From: Nitrobacter vulgaris | GTDB lineage: Bacteria > Pseudomonadota > Alphaproteobacteria > Rhizobiales > Xanthobacteraceae | Length of the DNA: 64,000 nt | Direction: 5' to 3' | Assembly: GCF_031453995.1 (NCBI RefSeq) | Contig: NZ_JAVDPZ010000023.1 | Span: 4,280 to 68,279, forward strand | In this document: in pieces, positions 44,145-52,328 of the stretch | Layout: each line of letters begins with the position of its first letter | Position numbering within the stretch: the first letter of the stretch is position 1 | The notes under the pieces: model-generated | The model's input: the letters and a program-made list of their open reading frames with translations, nothing else | Told to the model about the DNA's origin: nothing | Database searches by the model: none | Program-made: the position numbers and the translations under genes

Positions 44145-45263
44145 TCAGATCATTGATACCAAACCGCCGCCATGGCGCTCCAGTCGTCCGGCCAGTTCCA
44201 GTTCAAGCAGGACCGTGCGCACGACGGCCGGTGGGGCATCCGCCAACCGAATCAGATCGTCGAGCCCAATCGGCGCGGGACCAAGCAAGGCGACGATGCG
44301 CGCACGGTCGCTTGCGGCAGGCTCTTCGGTCCAGGTGCTCTCGTGCTCCGGTTCTTCAGCGGGTAGATCGACCGGCCGTCTCAAGATCGGCCGGACGGCA
44401 TTGATGACGTCGGATGCCTCGGTAATCAGAGTCGCGCCCTGCTTGATAAGATCGTTAGTGCCAGCAGCACGAGGATCGAGCGGCGAGCCCGGCACGGCGA
44501 AAACCTCGCGGCCTTGCTCGGCGGCGATGCGGGCGGTGATCAGTGAGCCAGATCGATGCGCGGCCTCGACCACGACAACACCGATCGCAGCGCCCGAGAT
44601 CAGGCGGTTGCGCCGCGGGAAATCACGGGCTCGTGGCACATGCCCCATCGGCATTTCAGAAATCGCGCCGCCGCCTTCCAGTATTGCCGCTAGCAGGTCC
44701 TCATGCTCCGACGGATAGATACGGTCGTGGCCACCGGCAAGCACTGCGACAGTACCGCGTGCCAGGCTTGCACGATGCGCCGCCTGATCGATGCCGCGTG
44801 CCAGTCCCGATACGATGACGAAACCGGCATCGCCGAGATTATGCGCCAGCGTTTGCGCGAACTTGTGACCGGCGCCGGATGCATTGCGTGAGCCGACGAT
44901 CGCGATCATGGGGCGCTCCATGACATCGAGGTTGCCGCGCACACCAAGCAGTGGCGGCGCGTCGTCGATCATTGCAAGGTGCGGGGGATAGCCGGCCTCT
45001 CCTGGCGCTAGCAAACTGACGCCGATCCGCCGGGCAGCCGCCAACTCGTTCCGCGCCTCGGCTTCCGCACAAAGCCGGCCGGGACGCGAAGCTCCGCCAC
45101 GCCGCGCCAGATCGGGTAGCCGGATGAGGGCCTCACGGGCGCTGCCGAAATGGTTCACGAGGGAACGAAAGGTCCGAGGCCCGACGTTTTCGGACCGGAT
45201 AAGCCGCAGCCAATCGATCCGCTGCGCTTCGTTCAGCCGCCTGTCTGGATTCCGGATGTCCAC
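44145..45263 (-). CDS. dprA: DNA processing protein DprA (Smf)
   Basis: I put the start at GTG 45263 because the frame continues upstream only through the repeat element 45278-45382, giving 372 residues. An N-terminal SAM-like part (WLRLIRSENVGPRTFRSLVNHFG), then the Rossmann core with IVGSRNASGAGHKFAQTLA, VSGLARGIDQAAH, VAVLAGGHDRIYPSEHEDLL and ARDFPRRNRLISG, then a winged-helix end. DprA loads RecA on incoming single-stranded DNA during transformation. plsY lies upstream with the repeat between. Confidence 0.93.
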   Translation of the reverse strand: MDIRNPDRRLNEAQRIDWLRLIRSENVGPRTFRSLVNHFGSAREALIRLPDLARRGGASRPGRLCAEAEARNELAAARRIGVSLLAPGEAGYPPHLAMIDDAPPLLGVRGNLDVMERPMIAIVGSRNASGAGHKFAQTLAHNLGDAGFVIVSGLARGIDQAAHRASLARGTVAVLAGGHDRIYPSEHEDLLAAILEGGGAISEMPMGHVPRARDFPRRNRLISGAAIGVVVVEAAHRSGSLITARIAAEQGREVFAVPGSPLDPRAAGTNDLIKQGATLITEASDVINAVRPILRRPVDLPAEEPEHESTWTEEPAASDRARIVALLGPAPIGLDDLIRLADAPPAVVRTVLLELELAGRLERHGGGLVSMI

Positions 45264-45277
45264 GCCTGCCCCCAAAG

Positions 45278-45382
45278 CTAGAGCGTTTTCGAGCGAAGTG
45301 GATACCGGTTCGCGTGAAGAAAACGCGTCAAAACAACAAACTGGAGCTCGCTCCCAATCAGTAAAAAGCGGAAATGCTCCAG
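45278..45382. repeat. About 100-bp interspersed element, copy B
   Basis: Begins CTAGAGCGTTTTCGAGCGAA and contains GTGGATACCGGTTCGCGTGA, ending ATGCTCCAG, in the same block order as copy A at 32913. Ends are partly inverted (CTAGAGC at one side, GCTCCAG at the other). It lies immediately before dprA and extends that gene's open frame artificially. Confidence 0.72.
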
Positions 45383-45455
45383 GTGAGCTTTGCCCAAGTT
45401 GTCGCGAGGGAGCAACCTTGGATGCGGCGTTGATCAACTTGATCCCAGATCGCCG

Positions 45456-46052
45456 TTACGCTTTCGCGCCGATCCTGCCTTCGCTGCCCGCGGAAAGACG
45501 CCGGATGTTGTCGCGGTGTTTAAACCACAACAGCACGGTCAGCACCGCAAACAGCAGCGCTTGCTGCGGGTGTCCGAGCCACCACAACAGCAGCGGCGTG
45601 AGCAGACTGGCGATGAGTGCCGATAGTGACGAGTAGCGTGTCGTGAACGCCACGAGCAGCCAGATCGCGCAGAAGGCGAGCGCTGTCGCCCAGCACAGGC
45701 CCAGCAGTACCCCGATATAGGTTGCGACGCCCTTGCCGCCGTGGAATTTCAGCCACACCGGAAAAAGGTGGCCGAGAAACGCACCGAGTGCCGCAGCCAT
45801 GGCGGCCGCAGGCCCCCATAGCGATCCTGCAACAAGTACGGCGGCAGTGCCCTTGAGCATATCTCCAACAAGCGTTGCCGCGGCGAGTCGCTTGTGTCCG
45901 GTCCGCAGCACGTTGGTTGCACCGATATTGCCGGAGCCGACCGAACGCAGATCTTGCGTTCCGGCGAGCCGCGTCAAAATCATCCCGAACGGGACTGAGC
46001 CGAACAGGTAGCCGAAGACGAAGGCGATCACGGCAATGATGGAAGAAGACAT
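45456..46052 (-). CDS. plsY: Glycerol-3-phosphate acyltransferase PlsY
   Basis: A 198-residue five-helix membrane protein that acylates glycerol-3-phosphate from acyl-phosphate, starting phospholipid synthesis. GSVPFGMILTRL, the loop SVGSGNIGATNVLRTGHKRLA (conserved GSGNIGATN), FLGHLFPVWLKFHGGKGVATYIG and a C-terminal KHRDNIRRL match PlsY. Downstream lies dprA, upstream the dihydroorotase-like gene, all in one direction. Confidence 0.94.
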   Translation of the reverse strand: MSSSIIAVIAFVFGYLFGSVPFGMILTRLAGTQDLRSVGSGNIGATNVLRTGHKRLAAATLVGDMLKGTAAVLVAGSLWGPAAAMAAALGAFLGHLFPVWLKFHGGKGVATYIGVLLGLCWATALAFCAIWLLVAFTTRYSSLSALIASLLTPLLLWWLGHPQQALLFAVLTVLLWFKHRDNIRRLSAGSEGRIGAKA

Positions 46053-46213
46053 CGTGAGGGGCTCCGGGCTTCACTTCGCAGATGTAAACCATAGATCGGC
46101 GTCATCGCGCCATAACCGACATGTCAAGGTAGAGAATGAGGTTCGCGTCCATCCGCCTGCGCAGCGGGTGTTCCTTGGTTCGGATACCTTCGCTGGCCGC
46201 CCTTATTGTGGCG

Positions 46214-47524
46214 TCAGACGTGTTCGAAAACCGTGCGTCCGCCGACGATTGTGCGGACGACACGGCCCAGGAAGCGCGACTCGTCAAATGGCGTATTCTT
46301 GCATTGCGATTTGAGATCGGCGGGATCGAGAATCCAGGGGACGTCAGGATCGATCACGATCACATCGGCGGGTGCGCCCGGTTGTAATGATCCACCCGGC
46401 AAACCCAGCAATTCTGCGGGCCGCGTCGACATTGCCCGGATCAGGGTTTTGATATCGAGTTCCCCGTTGTGTACAAGCCGCAGCGCCGCCGTCAGCATGG
46501 TTTCTAACCCTATCGCGCCGGACACAGCTTCCGCGAAAGGCAGGCGCTTGGTTTCCACGTCCTGCGGGTTATGGTCGGACATCACCACATCGATCAGGCC
46601 TGACGCCAGCGCCGCGACCAGCGCGCGGCGGTCATCCTCGCCGCGCAGTGGCGGCGACAACTTCAGAAACGTGCGGTATGGACCGATATCGTTTTCATTT
46701 AGAGTCAGATGATTGATTGACGCGGACGCGGTGACAGGAAGTCCGGCCTCGCGCGCGCGATGGAGAATATCGAGAGATTCCGCGCAGGTGAGCGACGCCG
46801 CATGGTAACGGCCGCCGGTGAGTCCCACGAGCCGCATGTCGCGCTCCAGAACCACCGCTTCCGCGGCCGTCGGGACGCCCGTCAATCCGAGACGGGCAGA
46901 TAACTCACCTTCATTCATGACGCCTTCGCCGACCAAAAAGGCATCTTCGGTGTGATGGACGATCAGCGCGTCGAAATCGCGGGCATAGGTGAGGGCGCGG
47001 CGCATTACCCCGGCGTTCATCACGCTGCGGGCGCCATCGGTGAAGGCGACCGCGCCTGCCTCCTTCAAGAGGCCGATCTCGGTCATTTCCTTGCCGGCAA
47101 GACCCTTGGTCAGCGCCGCCATCGGATGAATGTTGACGATCGCGGTGTCCCGCGCGCGGCGCAGCACGAAATCGACGGTTGCGGAATTGTCGATCACCGG
47201 CGAAGTGTCAGGCTGGCAGACAATGGTGGTGATCCCGCCGGCAGCGGCGGCGCGGCTCGCGGATGCAAAGGTTTCGCGATGGCCGGCACCCGGCTCGCCG
47301 ACGAAAGCGCGTATGTCGATCAGGCCGGGCGCGACGATCTTGCCGGCACAGTCGATGATGTCGGTGCCTTCGGGCACGCCTGCGGCGCCGATGCCGTGGC
47401 GCGCGTCACGAACGACCTCGTCAGTGATGAGCACATCCCCAGGGCCATCGAGATCGAGGGCAGGGTCGACGATGCGAGCGTTGGCGAGCAGGACGGGGCG
47501 GTGACCGCTTAGCATGTGCTGCAC
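46214..47524 (-). CDS. Dihydroorotase-like protein lacking the HxH zinc motif (PyrC' type)
   Basis: A 436-residue amidohydrolase-fold protein next to pyrB. The pattern expected after GKIVAPGLID is D-x-H-V-H-L-R-E-P-G; here it reads DIRAFVGEPG with R72, A73, F74, so both histidines of the HxH zinc pair are missing. Other elements (GGITTIVCQPDTSPVIDN, VHHTEDAF, ASINHLTLNENDI, SDHNPQD) remain. Such pseudo-dihydroorotases (PyrX/PyrC') occur as structural partners of PyrB in Pseudomonas and in many proteobacteria. So I expect a noncatalytic role and a separate true pyrC elsewhere. Start ATG 47524 or ATG 47515. Confidence 0.88.
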   Translation of the reverse strand: MQHMLSGHRPVLLANARIVDPALDLDGPGDVLITDEVVRDARHGIGAAGVPEGTDIIDCAGKIVAPGLIDIRAFVGEPGAGHRETFASASRAAAAGGITTIVCQPDTSPVIDNSATVDFVLRRARDTAIVNIHPMAALTKGLAGKEMTEIGLLKEAGAVAFTDGARSVMNAGVMRRALTYARDFDALIVHHTEDAFLVGEGVMNEGELSARLGLTGVPTAAEAVVLERDMRLVGLTGGRYHAASLTCAESLDILHRAREAGLPVTASASINHLTLNENDIGPYRTFLKLSPPLRGEDDRRALVAALASGLIDVVMSDHNPQDVETKRLPFAEAVSGAIGLETMLTAALRLVHNGELDIKTLIRAMSTRPAELLGLPGGSLQPGAPADVIVIDPDVPWILDPADLKSQCKNTPFDESRFLGRVVRTIVGGRTVFEHV

Positions 47525-47584
47525 CTTCGCAAATCGAGAGCGCTCGCTAATGCTCGCCCTGCAAATCGGCCGGAACGGTCGGGT

Positions 47585-48538
47585 TCATGCATTCGGCAGA
47601 TTCCTCGCCAGCGCCTCCAGCACTGCCATCCGCACCGCTACGCCCATTTCCACTTGTTCGCGGATCAGAGACTGCGTGCCGTCCGCGACGATTGAATCAA
47701 TCTCAACGCCGCGATTCATCGGCCCCGGATGCATGACCAGCGCGTCAGGTTTGGCGTATGCGAGCTTTTTCTGGTCGAGGCCGTAATAATGGAAGTACTC
47801 GGAACTCGACGGCACGAACGAGCCGCTCATCCGTTCGCGTTGCAGCCGGAGCATCATCACGATGTCTGCGCCGTCCAGCCCCTCGCGCATATTGCGGGCG
47901 ACTTCGACGCCCATGCGCTCGATGCCCGGTGGCAGCAGCGTGGAGGGTGCAACGACGCGGACCCGCGCGCCCATGGCGTTGAGCAGGATGATATTGGAGC
48001 GCGCGACGCGCGAGTGGAGCACGTCGCCGCAAATCGCGACCAGAAGTCCCTCCAGCCGTCCTTTGTTGCGGCGGATGGTCAGGGCATCCAACAGCGCCTG
48101 GGTAGGATGTTCGTGGGCGCCATCGCCGGCATTGATGACGGAACCGTCAACCTTGCGCGCCAGAAGCTCCACCGCGCCGGAAGCTGAATGTCGCATCACC
48201 AGAATGTCCGGGTGCATGGCGTTGAGCGTCATCGCGGTATCGACCAGCGTCTCCCCCTTGCGAGTCGACATTGACGATACCGACATATTCATCACGTCGG
48301 CGCCGAGCCGCTTGCCGGCGATCTCGAATGACGACTGGGTGCGGGTCGAAGCCTCGAAGAACAGGTTGATCTGGGTGCGCCCGCGCAAGGAGGTTCGTTT
48401 CTTGTCCACCTGGCGGTTCAATTCGACGTATTCTTCGGAAAGGTCGAGGAGGCCGGTAATGTCGGCGACGGAAAGGCCCTCGATGCCCAGCAGATGCCGG
48501 TGTCCGAGGACAAAGCTCGATTTGGCTGGCGATGTCAT
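47585..48538 (-). CDS. pyrB: Aspartate carbamoyltransferase catalytic chain
   Basis: From ATG 48538, 317 residues. FFEASTRTQSSFEIAGKRL carries the catalytic S-x-R-T (STRT) motif, and MRHSASGAVELLARKV, INAGDGAHEHPTQALLD (HPTQ) and VMHPGPMNRGVEIDS (catalytic HPGP) complete the active site. It catalyses the second pyrimidine step. The dihydroorotase-like gene follows on the same strand, 60 bases away. Confidence 0.96.
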   Translation of the reverse strand: MTSPAKSSFVLGHRHLLGIEGLSVADITGLLDLSEEYVELNRQVDKKRTSLRGRTQINLFFEASTRTQSSFEIAGKRLGADVMNMSVSSMSTRKGETLVDTAMTLNAMHPDILVMRHSASGAVELLARKVDGSVINAGDGAHEHPTQALLDALTIRRNKGRLEGLLVAICGDVLHSRVARSNIILLNAMGARVRVVAPSTLLPPGIERMGVEVARNMREGLDGADIVMMLRLQRERMSGSFVPSSSEYFHYYGLDQKKLAYAKPDALVMHPGPMNRGVEIDSIVADGTQSLIREQVEMGVAVRMAVLEALARNLPNA

Positions 48539-48712
48539 TAAAGCCAGAGCTATAGGCAGAGTTACCCCGTCGGGCAAGGCCGAACAGCGCGCAGGCAGGT
48601 TATCCCCCGCCGAAGCGGAGGTCACGGTAAACGAAGCGAAGACCCGTCGGCGTGAACTCGCCGCGGTTCCGGCATAAAGTCGCATGGGCATCAGCGCCGG
48701 CGGAGGTGGTTC

Positions 48713-50353
48713 ATGACGCAACCATTCAGGACGCACGAGGTCTTCAACCAGTCGCCGCCGTTCGAGGACGTTGATCTATTTACGCTCGACCGTCCGTTGG
48801 CGGAGGCGGCAGCTGCGAACGGCGGAGCCACAGCCCGCGACGAAATGGAGGCGTTCGGAAAGCATTGGGGCTCGGCGGCGATGGCCGCGCGCGGCCGTCT
48901 GGCCAACGAAAACCCGCCGAAGCTGCGACTGTTCGATGCGCGCGGTAACCGGCGCGACGAGGTCGAATTCCATCCATCCTATCACGAACTGATAGCGAAC
49001 AGCGCTCATGCCGGTCTCCACAATTCCACCTGGACGGCCGAGGGCAAACCCGCGGCCGGCGCGGCGGAAGTGGTGCGCGCAGCAAAATTCTATATGGCTG
49101 CGCAGGTCGAGACCGGACATCTCTGTCCGATCACCATGACCCGCGCTTCAGTGGCGGCGCTCGCGGCGCAGCCGGACATGTTGGCGAAAACGATGCCGGT
49201 GATTGCGACCCGCAGCTACGACCCGTCGGTTGCGCCGTGGTGGACCAAGCGCGGCATCACCCTGGGCATGGGCATGACCGAGAAGCAGGGCGGCACCGAC
49301 GTGTCCATCAACCAGACCCGCGCCGTCCGCGATGGCGACGCCTATCGTATCACCGGTCACAAGTGGTTCATGTCGGCGCCGATGTGCGACGCGTTCCTGG
49401 TGCTGGCGCAGGCGGATGGCGGACTGACATGCTTTTTCATGCCACGCTTCCGTCCAGACGGCTCAGTCAACACGATTCATCTCCAGCGGCTGAAGGACAA
49501 GCTCGGCAATCGCTCCAATGCTTCGTCCGAAGTGGAATTTATCGAGGCTTATGCCCGGCGTGTCGGTGACGAAGGAAACGGCATTCGCACCATCATCCAG
49601 ATGGTGCAGTTAACACGGCAGGATTGCGCCATCGCCTCGGTAGGCTTGATGCGCTCGGGGCTGGCACATGCGCTGCATCACACACGTCATCGCAGCGTGT
49701 TCCAGAAACGTCTCGTCGATCAGCCCTTGATGCATGCGGTTCTTGCCGATATGGCGCTGCATGTGGAAGCGTCGTTGGCATTGGTGATGCGGCTGTGTCG
49801 CGCGTGCGATGAAGCTCCGTCTAACCCGAAAGCGGCGACATGGATGCGGCTTTTAACGCCCGCGGTGAAATATTGGATCTGCAAGAGCTCGCCGGGCTTT
49901 CTGTATGAGGCGATGGAGTGCCTGGGGGGAAACGGCTATGTCGAGGAGAATATTCTGCCTCGTCACTATCGCGAGGCGCCGGTAAACGCGATCTGGGAAG
50001 GGTCCGGAAACGTGATGTGCCTCGACGTGCTGCGGGCACTGGCCCACGAAGGCGAGGCGGCTGTCGCCGTGCTCGAAGATTTCGTGGCGGATACCAATGG
50101 TTTGCCCGGTGCGGCGGAAGCGGTAGCATTTCTTGCCAAGACTTTCCGTCGGCCCGACTGTGAGCGCGTCGCGCGCCAGGCGGTGGAGACGCTCGCGCAA
50201 CTGGCCGCGGTCGCGGCGCTCAACCGGACCTCGCCAAATCAGGCCGCGCTGTTTGCGACGACACGGCTCGGCGGCACGCATGGGCGCCTGTTCGGAACGG
50301 CCGAATTGTCCGCCGCCCAAAGCCGCGATCTGCTAGAGCGGGCGCTGCCATGA
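48713..50353 (+). CDS. AidB-like acyl-CoA dehydrogenase
   Basis: A 546-residue FAD protein with a GGAGGT site upstream. GLHNSTWTAEGKP, then AQVETGHLCPITMTRASVAALAAQ (AidB-type helix), GMGMTEKQGGTDVSINQTRAVRDGDAYRITGHKWF (FAD and substrate region), DKLGNRSNASSEVEF and the C-terminal CLGGNGYVEENILPRHYREAPVNAIWEGSGNVMCLDVL fit AidB/isovaleryl-CoA dehydrogenase type members. AidB is induced by alkylation damage in E. coli, though the activity of homologues varies. Divergent from pyrB. Confidence 0.9.
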   Translation: MTQPFRTHEVFNQSPPFEDVDLFTLDRPLAEAAAANGGATARDEMEAFGKHWGSAAMAARGRLANENPPKLRLFDARGNRRDEVEFHPSYHELIANSAHAGLHNSTWTAEGKPAAGAAEVVRAAKFYMAAQVETGHLCPITMTRASVAALAAQPDMLAKTMPVIATRSYDPSVAPWWTKRGITLGMGMTEKQGGTDVSINQTRAVRDGDAYRITGHKWFMSAPMCDAFLVLAQADGGLTCFFMPRFRPDGSVNTIHLQRLKDKLGNRSNASSEVEFIEAYARRVGDEGNGIRTIIQMVQLTRQDCAIASVGLMRSGLAHALHHTRHRSVFQKRLVDQPLMHAVLADMALHVEASLALVMRLCRACDEAPSNPKAATWMRLLTPAVKYWICKSSPGFLYEAMECLGGNGYVEENILPRHYREAPVNAIWEGSGNVMCLDVLRALAHEGEAAVAVLEDFVADTNGLPGAAEAVAFLAKTFRRPDCERVARQAVETLAQLAAVAALNRTSPNQAALFATTRLGGTHGRLFGTAELSAAQSRDLLERALP

Positions 50354-50368
50354 ATCGGGGGTAAGCAA

Positions 50369-51163
50369 ATGCCGAGCGGAGTAAGTATACCCGAAAGTGA
50401 TCCTGTGACGCCGCCGGCGTTGGCTCCTTCACCGACCCGCGTCCCGCAAACGTGGAAATTTCTTGGCACCAGCCTTTGGGGGATCGTGGTATTCGCCGCG
50501 ATGTTTGCAGGACAGCTATCCGTCCTTGCTTATTTCCTGATCACCGATCGTGCGCCGTTCAGTTTCGACGAGGTCAAGGAATTGGCCGGCGGAGGTCTGA
50601 CCATCTCACTATCGGTCATCATGGGGCTGCCTGCGGCCCTGCTCGCGCTGTGGATCGCGATCCGGCTGTCGGGGGTGCCGTTCGCCGATTATCTCGCGCT
50701 GCGCTGGACCTCGTGGCGCTACCTGCTGCTTGGCATCGTCGCCATGGTCGTGCTTGTCATCGGCTGGGAGGGAATATCCAATGCGGTGGGACACGAAAGT
50801 TCGGCTGCATTCATGGTCGATGTGGCAAAGTCGGCCCGCGCCGATGGCGCGCTGTGGCTTCTGGTCATTTCATTTTGCGTCGTGGCGCCCGTCAGCGAGG
50901 AATTTCTGACGCGCGGATTCCTGTATCGCGGCTGGTCGGAGTCGTTCTTGCGCCCCACCGGCGCGATCTTGCTGTCATCGATGGTATGGACAGCGATGCA
51001 CCTTCAATACGACTGGTTTTTCTTCGGGCAGATCTTTTCGATCGGATTGCTGTTCGGTTACCTGCGATACCTCAGCGGCTCGATCTGGCCGACCGTGATC
51101 CTGCATGGCCTCAACAATCTCGCGGCGACGCTACAGACGTTATGGCTCGCCAATCAGCCGTGA
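50369..51163 (+). CDS. CPBP-family intramembrane metalloprotease
   Basis: A 264-residue multi-pass protein. The CPBP/Abi signature is seen: SEEFLTRGFLYRGW near residue 173 (Glu-Glu with Arg) and TAMHLQYDWFFF near 211 (a conserved His followed by aromatic residues), then a third pattern LHGLNNLAAT near the C-terminus. Such proteases process membrane anchors or prenylated peptides, though the substrate is unknown. It follows the AidB-type gene by 15 bases. Its end overlaps the convergent ruvX/yqgF gene by ten bases. Confidence 0.88.
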   Translation: MPSGVSIPESDPVTPPALAPSPTRVPQTWKFLGTSLWGIVVFAAMFAGQLSVLAYFLITDRAPFSFDEVKELAGGGLTISLSVIMGLPAALLALWIAIRLSGVPFADYLALRWTSWRYLLLGIVAMVVLVIGWEGISNAVGHESSAAFMVDVAKSARADGALWLLVISFCVVAPVSEEFLTRGFLYRGWSESFLRPTGAILLSSMVWTAMHLQYDWFFFGQIFSIGLLFGYLRYLSGSIWPTVILHGLNNLAATLQTLWLANQP

Positions 51164-51675
51164 TCACCCGGTTCGGACGATCGCCGCTGCGCCGCAAGCC
51201 GGTCCAAAGCACCCTGCAGAATAAAGATTGCAGCATGCTCGTCGATGACCTTGGCGCGCTTTGCGCGGCTCATGTCCAATCCGATCAACTCGCGCTCGAC
51301 GGCGACCGTCGAGAGTCGCTCGTCCCATAGCCCGATTGCGAAATCGGTGAGTTTTGCCAGATTGCGCGCAAAAGCACGGGTCGACTGTGCGCGTGGCCCC
51401 TCACTGCCGTCCATGTTGATCGGCAGTCCAAGAATGAAACCTTCCGCACGACGTTCGCTTGCAATGGCAAGAAGCCGCGCGGCATCGACCGTGAACGTCT
51501 TGCGTTGGATGGTTTCCACGCCGGTGGCGAGGCGACGATCCGGATCGGACACCGCGACGCCAATGGTCTTGGTGCCGAGATCGAGTCCGACAAGCGCTCC
51601 GCGCTCAGGCCAATGCGCGGCGGCTTCGATCAACGGGAGAATGGATGCAGGCATGAGACCGCATATCATGGGCAA
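51154..51675 (-). CDS. ruvX: Holliday junction resolvase-like protein RuvX/YqgF
   Basis: A 173-residue RNase H-fold protein: GALVGLDLGTKTIGVAVSDPDRRLATG, then FILGLPINMDGSEGPRAQSTRAFARNLAK, DERLSTVAVERELIG and IDEHAAIFILQGALDR. These are the four acidic/structural blocks of YqgF, which processes the 5' end of 16S precursor rRNA and may cleave junctions. ATG 51675 or ATG 51654 may start. Divergent from gatC. Confidence 0.92.
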   Translation of the reverse strand: MPMICGLMPASILPLIEAAAHWPERGALVGLDLGTKTIGVAVSDPDRRLATGVETIQRKTFTVDAARLLAIASERRAEGFILGLPINMDGSEGPRAQSTRAFARNLAKLTDFAIGLWDERLSTVAVERELIGLDMSRAKRAKVIDEHAAIFILQGALDRLAAQRRSSEPGDHG

Positions 51676-51819
51676 GACAGGCAGGGCAAAAGGGGGCTAA
51701 GGAACCGTTTGCGCGACCTTGGCAATCACGGATGGTTGCGGTGCGAAAGCCGGGTCTGCTATAGGCGTAACGCTTGTAGGGCGCCAATGCCTTACGATAG
51801 ACGCCTGCGGGGGCCTAAT

Positions 51820-52107
51820 ATGTCCGTCGATGCCGCTACCGTCCGCCGCATCGCGCATCTCGCGCGTATAGCGGTCGATGACACCGAGGTTCCCCATCTC
51901 CAGGGCGAACTGAACGCGATCCTTGCCTTCGTTGAGCAGTTGCAGGAAGTGAACGTCGACGGTGTCGAACCGATGACGTCTGTGACGCCGATGGCGATGA
52001 AAATGCGGCCCGACCTGGTGAATGACGGCGAGATCGCGGACAAGATCGTCGCCAACGCGGCGGTGACTCATGACCACTTCTTTCTGGTGCCGAAGGTCGT
52101 CGAATAG
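51820..52107 (+). CDS. gatC: Aspartyl/glutamyl-tRNA amidotransferase subunit C
   Basis: A 95-residue GatC from ATG 51820: SVDAATVRRIAHLARIAV, then FVEQLQEVNVDGVEPMTSVTPMAMKMRPDLVNDGEIADKIVANA. GatC clamps GatA and GatB in the transamidase that makes Gln-tRNA and Asn-tRNA. The cluster continues with a 68-aa protein and gatA, and gatB lies 3.6 kb downstream of gatC. Confidence 0.95.
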   Translation: MSVDAATVRRIAHLARIAVDDTEVPHLQGELNAILAFVEQLQEVNVDGVEPMTSVTPMAMKMRPDLVNDGEIADKIVANAAVTHDHFFLVPKVVE

Positions 52108-52121
52108 CAGGGTTTGATTCG

Positions 52122-52328
52122 ATGTGTCTGCTCTGTGGCGATGAAAAGTCGTATCGGGCTTATATGGATTACCTCGACGCCATGGAGCGCGAGGGCCGCA
52201 CCGCCGATCCCGACGAGGCGATGAAGACCGTTTTCGAAAGACTTCAGGCAAACGATACGGCGCCTGCCGATGACCCCAGGAACGACAGAACCCTATCGCC
52301 TTTTTTTTGCAGCGCGGTTGATAAATGA
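52122..52328 (+). CDS. Small cysteine-containing protein between gatC and gatA
   Basis: A 68-residue protein whose stop overlaps gatA (ATGA, 52325). It starts MCLLCGDEKSYRAYMDYLDAMEREG, so it has a C-x-x-C near the N-terminus that could hold a metal with only two cysteines there, and it is acidic. Its translational coupling with gatA and placement inside the gat cluster suggest it is a real gene. I do not recognise a family with a known function. Confidence 0.65.
   Translation: MCLLCGDEKSYRAYMDYLDAMEREGRTADPDEAMKTVFERLQANDTAPADDPRNDRTLSPFFCSAVDK

Noticed and set aside
45264..45437. Longer N-terminus of dprA
   Set aside because: The extra codons translate the dispersed repeat copy B, so GTG 45263 is the preferred start.
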